A DNA stretch of 37,124 nt from Scenedesmus sp. ARA3. Lineage: Eukaryota > Chlorophyta > Chlorophyceae > Sphaeropleales > Scenedesmaceae. Positions 20,166-29,949 of the stretch are shown here, one piece after another (the first letter of the stretch is position 1; the number at the start of each line of letters is the position of its first letter). The stretch lies in assembly GCA_004335835.1 (NCBI GenBank), contig RWJK01001319.1, positions 8,637 through 45,760 of the forward strand, read 5' to 3'. Both the position numbers and the translations under genes were made by a program. The notes under the pieces were generated by a model, which had not been told where the DNA came from, searched no databases, and was given only the letters and a program-made list of their open reading frames with translations.

Positions 20166-23100
20166 TCATAACCGGGGTCCACGAACCACACATGTGTCAA
20201 GGAACAAGCCCCGTTCAACTCTGAAAGCGTCGATGAATGCCATGTCTTCACGGCAGCCGGCGTTGTCCACGTCGATTCCAAGGTACGACGCGTGGTCGAT
20301 GAGCGTCACGCCGCCAATGAGTTTGGTTGTTACTGCAGCATGACAAGCAGATGGCGTTTGGGTACAGAGTGTAATACTATGTGAAATGATGGGACTGTTA
20401 CATAACTCACGGCAAAGACTTTACGACGATGACGGGTGATGTGAGCGGTCTGCTGGCTGCTTGCTGCTGCTAGTGCTAGTAGCAGCTACTAGGACTGGCA
20501 GTAGCACCGTGCCAGGCAGTTGTGTTTCATCTGCAGTGATTGTGCTGATGTGATTGCGCTTACTTGCCGCCGTGATCTGCCTTGTTGCCGTCAGGTCGTC
20601 ACACTCCTGTAATGTGCTGGAAGGTTTGCCAAGGGTGTCCACGCCAGCACCTGCAAAAAGCATAAGGCAATGTTAAACTGTGTTTGTACCAGCAAATGCT
20701 AGCAGCACTGCTGCAGCGGCTGCGGAAAGAATATCTGTTGACAGCATTGCGTGCACTACATAACATGCGCATATGGCCAGAAGTACCACTGCCGTTGCAT
20801 TACATTTCATTACATGCTCCACTCAACGAGGAGTGGGAACCCCAGTCAGGAGCCAACGAGAGGCTCATGGGGGACGAGGAGTGGGAACTCCAGTCAGGAG
20901 CCAACGAGAGGCTCATAGGCGTTGCCTGTGCCCTGCTTTGCTTCACGGCCGATGCAATGCAGAGGCAACAGTCCTGCACTGAGAAATTGCAGTGCTGTTC
21001 ACCTTTGTTGCTGCCCAACTAATTGCCAGTTGCAAAGCTGCATGATGCTGTCACAAGCGCTTCTGAAGTATTCAATGCACTTGCTACTTGGGGCTCACCA
21101 AATCACGTCGGCACGCAGCCGCTGCTGCAAGTTATTACAGACCGCTGTGTGTAGGTTTGCTCTCACCGTAAGTACATGTCAGTGCGGATTTGCAGGGAAT
21201 GAAGCACCTCTCCGTCCCATCTGGAAGATCATCGATGACATCCTGGTCGAACAGCACACAGCCTTTTGTAGCGCTGCCTGATGTGTTGTTGGTGCTGTCA
21301 CGGTACCTGAGGTGCAAGCGCACACATCACAACCGTTATGTATGTGTTTGCATACGATGTACATGCGATATGCAACTCTGTACACCAGTGGCTGGATGTG
21401 ATGGCTAGATGGGGCACATATGCCTGCCTGGGAGCGACGTTGGTACGGGAAAGCATGTTATTTTTTGAATTTTCAAGTCAAAAGCCCCGCACTGGAATGG
21501 CAGGTAAGCCTGCCTGAGCTCAGCAGGTGGCTGGCGCAGGCGGTCACACTGCGAGCGTCAGGCTAGATGACAGCCGGGATGCTGCTGCTGCTGCTGCTGC
21601 TGCTGCTAATTTTACTGCTGTCAGCTTGACTCGTGCTCAGTAAGAAACCGCTCAGCATTGTTCTCACCAGATGGAGGGCCTGGATTTGGCGGATGGATAT
21701 GGCGGATGGGTTGGCGGAAGCCCTTGCAATCAACAGATCTCGACACTGTTTCCGTTGCATGTTTGTGTCATACATATTTGGCATAAAAATCACTCACCAA
21801 ATGGAGGGCCTGTAGTGGCTGTAGCCCTGGATCTCGCCTGGCAGAGTAGGCACCGCATCATAACGCGTGATGATCCTGGGGTTATCAGTGGCCGCAGACA
21901 GAGCAGCCAAACAACACAAGACACAGCCGGTGAGCTGCAGCCCACTGTTACAGCAGCATGTGTGCAGGGCAGGCGCTGTTGCAGTGGTGGCTGCCCGCCG
22001 TCAGGCTAGCTGGCTTGGCGCACACAAAGACAAGGAGAAGCTGTTTATTGGCAAACATCGTGGTTTATGCAGGATGCCTCGAGCATTACTAGGGTGCAAT
22101 ACCATTGTGCAATGCTAGCAAATCCTGATTGGCACAACAGCAGCTCACCCGACAGGCGTAAACGTCACTCATCCTCTCACCTGTAGCGCTCGTTCATGTT
22201 GTTCTCCAGGTAAGCAGCGAACACGGTGTCCCCAACACGCGGGCTGCCAAAGGTGTACAGCTTGACCTGGTCCTTCGGGTCACCGCTGTACGGTGGCAGT
22301 TCCCCTGTGGCTTGCGCGCCCAGTAGCTTGGCAGCAAACACGGAGGCCTGTTTCCAGCAGCATAGATGAATGCAACAGCATGCAGCAGCCGCAGTGCTTG
22401 GTCGGTGCAAAAGGCACAGAAGTTTTTGTGACATGTGCAGCAGGTATGTACGCAAAACAAGTGCGACAGGATGCATAGAGGGCCTGCTTGCATTATACAG
22501 GATGCATAGAGGGCCTGCTTGATTATAAGCTGCTGTGCCGCAGATGTACACAGGGGCCACATGCCGTGCTGCCTGGTGCTCCTGTACATGTCTAACCCCT
22601 TGCTTGTACTGCGCTGACATGTCCTTAGCTCTTGCAGCTCTCGGGCCATACTGATCGACAATGATCATCATGAAATGATATCCTGGAGTGTCCTGCTACA
22701 GCGCATGCATTGCAGCACCTCTGCATCAAGTATGCGTCCACATACACTTGCAGCACCCACAGGGCACCAAAAATAACGTGACAGATGAAGAGCAAAGTAA
22801 CAAACCCTAAACAACGCACCAGTGCCCCGCCCCGTGAGTGCCCCACAACATACACCGTCCTGTGTTCTTCAGGTAGCGTCCACAGCCGGCGCTTCACCTC
22901 GACCAGCAGGTTCAGGCCAATCAAGTCCTCCACGGGAGTGTTCCAACCATTGCACACATTGCCGGAGGCTGGGTCGCCAGTGGGGGACGTCCTGATGAAG
23001 GCGCCGGCAATGCAGCGGCCTGTGGCACAACAAGCAGCAGAGGCAACCGTGCGGGAAGCAAGGCAGGTGAGGTCTTTGGCGAGGCGCGTTTCACCCACCT

Positions 23101-23894
23101 GGCGAATCATTTGGAAAATGCTGCGACGGACGATCCCTGAATTGCGGCGGCAAGGTCGTCAGCTATGTACTGATGCTGTGAGTGCATCATATGACACAGC
23201 ATTGATGTTCCTCAGCTTGACATATTCATCTCCGGACAACAGTTCTATACCAACTTTGGCTGTCAAGACAACTGGTGACGATGCCCACTGACTGGACTAG
23301 TGACTGCACTGGGTGCACACTGACCGCCTAGCTGCTGCTGACACACACACGTGCCACCTGCTAACTGCATTACAGTGGATCAACACTCAAGTCAAGCCAC
23401 TCACCAATGTTGCTGATCCACTGGCTTGCCTGAATGTCCGTGGCAGTGGCCCTGCAAGGTAGCAGTCAAACAGCAGTGTAGCTCAAGTCAGTCGTGCACT
23501 CTGCAGCAACTCACTGCAGCAATACAATGTAGCTGCTGCATCGCCACACCCGGGACCTGAAGATGTGTGTGAGTTGGGCTGCAGCTGGATTGCTACTGCT
23601 GCTGCTGCTGCTGCGCACCTGAAGAGAACCACAACAGCTGCCTGCCCGTCAACACCGGAAATGACAGTGTCGGTGAACACGATCGCTGCATCCAGGAATG
23701 AGTCAGGGTGTGTTACGTCGTCGTGCTCCGGCGTCTGGAATCCCTTTGGTGTGTCGTCAAAGCTGATTCCACCTTTGAAGCAGCTGAGACACTCAGGGCC
23801 GGGCTGGCCGAAATCGTTGCCGGGCCCTCCCCAGCTGGACATGCCGGTGGGGCCATCCCACTGGCGCTCCCTGCGGTCATCAGATCACAGACGC

Positions 23895-23928
<34 letters not shown>

Positions 23929-25603
23929 GAGGTGAAGGCGGCAGCCGCAGCATAGTAATACATATGCAAGCATCAGAAGCAGCGAGGCAGCAGCTAGCGC
24001 TGCAACCTCCTTGGTGCACTGCAGCCACGTTCCATACAATCCAGTAAGCCAGCAGCAGGCCTGCAGCAGTTCAGCAGCCTGTTTTACAGAATGCAAGTTG
24101 TGTACACTGGGGACTCACGGATAGGAGCCGTCGTCGGCCTTGTATCTCTGAGGGGAGTCTGGGAGTGAAGGCAGGCATCCGTGAAAGGCACCCGCATACA
24201 TTGCAAACCGCGTCGCCTTTTGCATGATAGGGGGTTCGTAAGGGATCACGTACGCCATGTCCAGAGTTTGGCGGACTGGTGTACCTGCAGGCACAGCGGC
24301 TGCCTGCCTCTGGGTGGTGTTTCTGCAGCCACAACACGCACACACAAAGGCACATGCAGCGCGTCTGTCATTGGCAGCGTGCCGGATGCACCACCCTCAA
24401 TGGGTAAGGTTGTGCTTGTGTGACTGTCACACGGCACTACCCGGCAACACCTGGCGAGAAGTTTGGCCTACGTTGAGCAATCGGCAGGGATACCGTTGTA
24501 GCAGAAGCTGCGACAAAATAAGCTGAGCTGTTAGCAGGTGGATTATGCCGTTCACCAATCCGGTGGCACTGTTCAAACAGCTGCAGCACCAGGCAAAGCT
24601 GCCAGATCGGCCTGACATCGAGTTTTACAGCTGCTAATGATGATGGTGCGACCTGCTCACCCGGTGGATGTTGCAGGCGGGTAGCAGACCTCAGTGCTGA
24701 TTGTCGCATTCTTCAGCTGCAGCCAGCAGCATGTGACACAGCATAAGACACAGCGGCTGATGGTCAGTCAGCTGATTTGTAGGTATAGCATACTACAGTA
24801 TAGTCGCATGAGCTGCGCACCCTGGTAAGGTGAGTAGCAGGTGCTTGGAGAGTCACAGAGATGCTGTAGTGCAGCAATGCTGGAGCAGCATGCTGGTGTT
24901 ACCTAGTCGGAGCAAAAGACTATGCTGGCAGCTACATGGAGAACCTTATCAAGCAATGTGGGGCTGTCCTTAAAAAGCAGCAAGCACCAGATCCTGCAAG
25001 AGGGGCTTGCTACACAGGGGGAGCAAGCCAACACCCAAAAACATCCACTTTGCCCTGCTTTTAGTGGCATATCATGAGAGCGTTATTCTGCGCTCACCCC
25101 CAGCAAGCCAGCATCATCCTTCCAGCTCCTCATGTCACACTTGAAGCCTTCATCCTCCTCCATCTGCTGTGACAGCTGCTCAAACACATTGATGTTGTTG
25201 GGCAGCGTGCTGTTGACAAACTGCACCTGCAGCCGCACCATGGCAGAGCACCTGCCGCCTGACGATCTTGTCAGGCATCCCAGCCGCAGCCGCAACCCAT
25301 CAGGCGTTGTAGGCGCGCGAGCTGCGGGGCCAGATGTCGCTGCCACAGCGACGGTCGCATCCGCAGTGGCAGATTTTGTAGAGGAGCCATCAGCTGGCGC
25401 AAGAGCACTAAGCTTTGGTCCGGAACATGACCACTGGCCATTCCAGAATTTGGCGAGCGTCAGCGGGGTGGTGACAGTCTGGCTGGATTTCAGGGCATAG
25501 CGTTGCTTTGTGGCGCACACAGGAAGGTTGGAGCGGCCTGCTGTGAAGGAGCCTAAGAGGGACACATGGTCAGTGCCCTGCGAGTCGACAGCAGCAGAAG
25601 CAC

Positions 25604-25635
<32 letters not shown>

Positions 25636-26798
25636 ATTCAGTTGCAACAGTATTTGGTGAACCATATAAAACATGTTTTGGCTTTACAAGGTCAGAAATT
25701 TGGTTTGTCTGCTCCACCTTAAAAAAGAAACAGTTGTAAATCAGATGTGGCAGCGGCACGAGCAGAAAACTGTTGTCACTCACACCCCAACCAGCCTGAA
25801 TGCGATTGCCCTTGGGTCTTGTGCTAGGTTGCGCTTCTATTGACCTCTGCTCAATTTCGACTGGACAAACCTGAACTCAAGTACCACAGACTTTACTGTT
25901 CAACAGCGAAGAAAGACAATAGTGTGCTGACATCATGACGCCCTGGCCCACATAGATGACACAAATGAGTTGGCACACACTTTGTGCAGCGCGGCGCCGC
26001 AAGCCTTGAGCAGCAAGCAAGCTGGCTTGCTCCAGAACCCCAAAGTCAAGGACCCGTCCAGCATTCTGCTCTCACCTTTGCCACGTCCACAGGCTGTCTC
26101 AACAACGTCAACTGCACGGACTTGATCCTGGTATTTCGCGTCATGCCTGCAAGCAACAGCAACAGTTGCAGCGGCAGCACTTGCAGCCTGAGATGTGTTG
26201 TGGACATACCACAGTAACTTCTGGTGTTTAAGGCATAGGTGCTGCAAGTGCAGCTCTCAGTTCTTTCCCTTGTCTGCCATGCCAAGGCAGTGCTCACCTG
26301 CCGTCCAGTTGAAGAGGCCCTCAGCAGTGCGCCCCACAGGGAAGTCCCCGCTCCAGCACTCCAGGCGGTATGTCTGACTGCCTGCAGGCATGCAAGACGC
26401 AAAACCAGCTGATTTTGTGACAATATTCACCTATCAATCATATTAAGCCGTGCAATAATAGGCTCTGAAGGGGTGCAGGGCATCAGCAGCGCCAGCCTGT
26501 AGAGCAGCAGCAGCTCATGAGCTCATGAGCTGATCAGCTCAGCTGATCATGATCAGCGCTGCTGCTGCTACAGCTGTACCTGCAGCTGCAGTCAACCAGC
26601 AGCACAAAGCATGCGAGCACGTGATATGATGGCTTGATGACGTTGAAGTGCTTTCGACTTACCTTCTCCCGTAAGGATGGGCAGCTGCTGGCATTGGAAG
26701 GCGATCGTTGTTTTGGGCGTAGAGCTGCTGTTGCCCGGCTGAGCTGCCACCGCAATCGCAGACACCAAGAGCAGCATACAATTAATTCGAAATCTCAT
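20166..26798 (-). CDS. Secreted class 3 lipase, copy 3 (complete, 14 exons, 722 aa, most diverged)
   Basis: Exons: 26798-26663, 26381-26298, 26146-26076, 25577-25098, 24716-24661, 24322-24119, 23870-23619, 23451-23405, 23019-22820, 22347-22181, 21875-21798, 21306-21167, 20650-20564, 20332-20166. The sum is 2169 nt, open throughout, with the same phases as copies 2 and 4. A signal peptide covers residues 1-19 (AVAA then Gln20). The triad is Ser505 (GHSRGG), Asp572 (RYDAVP) and His681 (IDHASYLG). Differences from its sisters: the N-terminal WGGF segment is missing, the Ser tract of exon 4 is gone (exon 4 is 480 nt against 507-516), exon 5 is two codons shorter, exon 7 two codons longer, exon 12 three codons longer, exon 13 shorter, and the C-terminus ends in a different Arg/Pro-containing tail. 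The segment before the conserved CNGWNTPVEDL stretch is also diverged. I see no damage, so it is called functional rather than a pseudogene. The exon 9 donor is GTGCGT. A 55-bp perfect palindrome lies about 390 bases upstream. Confidence 0.88.
20798..20918. mobile_element. Dispersed repeat, one and a half units, in intron 12 of copy 3
   Basis: A short CATTACATTTCATTACAT tail leads into the core (20815-20869), and then a second partial unit repeats GAGGAGTGGGAAC...GAGGCTCAT (20874-20918). It is the same element as at 7942-8044 and lies between exon 13 and exon 12 of copy 3. Confidence 0.5.
21663..21700 (-). repeat. Single extra exon-11 edge unit in intron 11 of copy 3
   Basis: On the - strand it reads AATCCAGGCCCTCCATCTG then GTGAG, about 135 bases after the true exon 11 end (21798). 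The same donor-bearing edge is multiplied in copies 1 and 2. Confidence 0.75.
23596..23932 (-). repeat. Complementary CTG and CAG tracts flanking exon 7 of copy 3
   Basis: In transcript sense a CTG tract with one CTA interruption (about 23932-23888) precedes exon 7 (23870-23619), and a CAG tract with one TAG interruption (about 23616-23596) follows its donor. The two tracts are reverse complements over at least 17 bases, including the interruption. Confidence 0.8.
25602..25636 (-). repeat. Sense CTG tract before the exon 4 acceptor, copy 3
   Basis: A CAG run on the + strand ends about 25 bases before the acceptor AG (25579-25578). CTG tracts occupy the same place in copies 1 (275-297), 2 (about 15160-15181) and 4 (about 35119-35140). 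Confidence 0.9.
26503..26569. repeat. Nested inverted repeats in intron 1 of copy 3
   Basis: AGCAGCAGCAGC at the left pairs with GCTGCTGCTGCT at the right. Between them sit GAGCTCATGAGC and a near-perfect palindrome TGATCAGCTCAGCTGATCA. Confidence 0.7.
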
Positions 26799-26828
26799 TT
26801 TGAAGAGCAGCTTCCGCAATGGCGCCCT

Positions 26829-26856
26829 GGATCAAGTGATCTGAAGGGCAATACGG
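26829..26856 (-). promoter_or_regulatory. Conserved 5' leader block, copy 3
   Basis: It differs from the copy 2 block at one base in 28 and ends 31 bases from the ATG. A CTG tract (+ strand, 26859-26892) lies just upstream of it; in copies 2 and 4 a shorter run follows the same block. Confidence 0.55.
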
Positions 26857-26857
26857 C

Positions 26858-26894
<37 letters not shown>

Positions 26895-27016
26895 GATAAC
26901 GTGCAGATCGATCAGCACTCAATGATTTAAAAAGAGAAACTCACCAATTATGAAGCAATGTTAGGGCAGAGCTCGGCTTATATTGCGTGCAGGGGAGAAG
27001 CGCAGTTTGGTCTCGA

Positions 27017-27030
27017 GCCCAAAGCGACAC
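27017..27030 (-). promoter_or_regulatory. Upstream CTTTGG box, copy 3
   Basis: The coding strand reads GTGTCGCTTTGGGC. A TATA-like AATATAAG (about 26980-26973) lies nearer the gene, about 180 bases before the ATG. Confidence 0.4.
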
Positions 27031-27183
27031 TGCGTGATGATCTACGACCTACCACATTAGTACCTCACCTGCGAAGAGCATTGGCAGGCAGCGGTGAAAA
27101 GCAAACATTTGAAAAGTAGTGTATCATCTCAGCCGACCTGCACACGTTGAGCAGGTGTCACTGACAGATGGGACAGGCGTCTT

Positions 27184-27238
27184 CAACCTGATCAGGAGTC
27201 ATGACTCAGCGGCTGAGTCATGACTCCTGATCAGGTTG
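27184..27238. repeat. 55-bp perfect palindrome upstream of copy 3
   Basis: The left arm 27184-27210 (CAACCTGATCAGGAGTCATG then ACTCAGC) and the right arm 27212-27238 are exact reverse complements over 27 bases, separated by one G. Each arm holds ATGACTCA, the consensus half of GCN4/AP-1-type bZIP sites. It lies within promoter-side sequence shared with copy 2, which lacks it. Confidence 0.95.
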
Positions 27239-27548
27239 GAGAGCTAGCTGCAGGCCCTGAAGTTCACATGATCTGATCTGAGAATTGGACTGGTGTCACC
27301 CTAGTGTTTCTACATTTTGGAGCGTACCGGAGCGGGCAGCTGCTTTCTTGCTAACCAACATGATTGCCAGCTGTGTCACATGCAGCTGGCGGCTGTGCCA
27401 GCTGATGTCCAGCACTGCTGGAGCGCTGCTGCAGCTCTCTCCGAGCGGTGTGCAGCAGCAGCAGCAGGTGAGCACCCCAGCCTCACACAACCAGCTGGAA
27501 GCGGCAGCGCGCACAGCCAAGATGCCCTGCAAGTGGTGGCGGCAGCAG

Positions 27549-27589
<41 letters not shown>

Positions 27590-29917
27590 GCGATGACAAA
27601 GAGATATATTATGTACATGGCCTGCAGGCGCGGCACCAAGCGCATGATCATGGGCCTGGTGCCGCACATTCATGAATGTGCATCATGCTGTGCAGCTACA
27701 GGCAGCCTGCCTGGCCTTCGAGGCCGGGCCTTCGAGTCGAGCCAGCTATCTGCTTACAAGAGATCATTCTGCCCAGCAGGCGCACACCAGTAATCTCTGC
27801 TCAGAGAATTGTATGTCACTTAGCCAGCTGCAGCCAATATATAAAGGAGCACCCAACACTCACAGCAGTGCAGTCGGCCAAATGTCGGCAGCCGCAGCCA
27901 TGCCTGTGTGTTTAGAGCCACAGCGATGTAACAGCACAAAACAGAATGTAGCGGTAAAACATGTTACGTTGTGAAGCTTCTGCGCAGCACTCTGGCACAT
28001 GCTGTGCAGGCTGCATGCAGGAACCTGTAGCCGGAGCCAGGTGCACTTGCTGTTTAAACACATCGTTACTCCATCAACTGTCCAGCTGTTTGTGCACTGC
28101 TGGGCGTAACCACTTGCTGCCACTTCACCTTCTTCTGCCATAATGGTCTGCATGACAACACTGCACTGTCAGCGCCGCTCTGTGACATGTATTTTGAAAT
28201 ATAGTTCATTGAAGATGCCACTCTGTGGCTCCGGTCCACGGTCGATGTCACATGATCTCTTCTGACTGCCTGAAAGCTCCCATCAAGGTACAAGGTACAC
28301 ATCAATGTGCTGACTGTACAAACACATATCTGCCCTGCTAGCTGTACTGCTGGGCTGACAGCACCACTGCTGCTCAGTTGCTACAGCCGTCCTACAGCCC
28401 TCCCACAGCCTACAAGACCGCAGACGCCGCACCATGTGCTATGTACAGCGCCATGTGCAATGCTGCACACATCTCTGTCTGGCAATGCCATCCTGCTGCT
28501 TCCTGTACTCATCTCAGCCAACATCATCACACAGGCACGCCGTCGCCGGCTTACTCCGCCACCGTACCCACCACGCAGGCGCAGGCTGAGAAATATTAGA
28601 AGACAGCACCAGCACTTCACAGCCTGCTCAACAAGGCCATTCCCAGACAATGCAGCTGCTGCAGTTGCCTGCACTTGCTGTGCCGTATACTATTGACCAA
28701 AGCGATGTTTAAGTTGCTGTTGCCGGGTGCAGCAGGCAAAGGGCTGCTGCTGTTGGAGGCAGCATCTGCCTAGCTGCAGCTGCCACTGTTGGGTGCAGCA
28801 GCCAACTGACCACCGCTGGAGCAAGCAGCTCCCTCGCTGCTGTCCAAAATGCAGCAGCCAAAGTGCAGCTGCCAACAATGCTGGGTGCAGCAGCCAACAG
28901 GCTAATGCTGGGCAAGCAGTTCCCTTGCTGCTGCTGGTAATGCTGGATGCAGCCCCTCCACCAAGATATGTAGCTTCAGAAAATCAAGAAACACGCCCTC
29001 AAGCGATAAGTTATAGCAAAACATAAGCGTAATCACAAAAACATATTTGACACGGCAAGCTGGCTGGATGAATGTGACCTGAATGACATCAGTATGTCGC
29101 TCTTTAAATCAGCACCCAAACGCCATTCACAGCACTTTGGTTGCCAAGATGCGGGCAGCCGCGGCCATGCTGTGGGTGAAGGACACAGCAGCGCTATAGC
29201 AACACATACACAGCGATGCCTTACCACGACACACTGTACAACACTGTACAGCTCTATCTGCTAATTACGCCCCTGGCCAGCTTTAAAGTAGTCATAGCAT
29301 GTATGTTGTAGATGCAAATGTATGACCAAAGTACGTTCGGATGAGCTATAGTTGTGATCGCAAGCTTGTCAACATGCAGCCCAAGCATAGCGCAGCAACT
29401 TGAGCTGCAGACACTGCGTAGTGTCTGGTATATCAAGACCACAACACATATTGGAAGTTGATATGCCATGCAGCAAACATCCTCAGCTTCAGCTCCTTGT
29501 TCAAACATGTGCTATGCAAGTGCATTGCAACACTACCCACAGTAGCAACAGTTGCCATATGGCGCACTGCTTTTCCTTTCCAGGCTCTGATCATGCCCCT
29601 GCTCCTTGCTCCAAGGAGTCCTATGCTGCGACAACACCCACAGCAGCTACAGCTGCCATGTATTGCCGGCACTGCCCTGTCCTGCCGTGCGCGTGTCAGG
29701 CATCTACACCGTACGTCTGAGGAACACCCAACCCTGCCCTGCCCTGCTCTGACGTGCCTTGGTCAGGCCTCTGCATTGTAGGTCCCATGCAGACGTTGCA
29801 ACAGGTACTACACATGGCCTCAACTCAATCACAGCACAGCGTTTGAAGGGTTATGTCAGCCATGACTTGACCTGCTTTGCTTCCAGTGGCGTCGGGCTCG
29901 CAGCGAAAGCTTGAGCC

Positions 29918-29949
29918 GCTGCTGCTAGCAGCATGCACCAGCAGCAGCT
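29918..29949 (-). terminator. Stop-proximal 3' UTR hairpin, copy 4
   Basis: AGCTGCTGCT at the stop pairs with AGCAGCAGC over 9 bases. The loop GGTGCATGCTGCT is the same as in copy 1. Confidence 0.5.

Larger units (their letters stand above)
26799..29948. other. Spacer between copy 3 start and copy 4 end; no gene recognised
   Basis: It holds the copy 3 leader and promoter blocks, the palindrome, a CAG tract (about 27547-27588), a stretch at about 27960-28150 matching 17150-17345, one at about 28310-28570 matching 8360-8640, and a cryptic repeat of GGGTGCAGCAGCCAAC units (about 28720-28960). No open frame resembles a known protein. Confidence 0.65.

Noticed and set aside
20166..26798. Copy 3 as a pseudogene
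   Set aside because: All 14 exons join in frame, splice sites are intact and the triad is kept.
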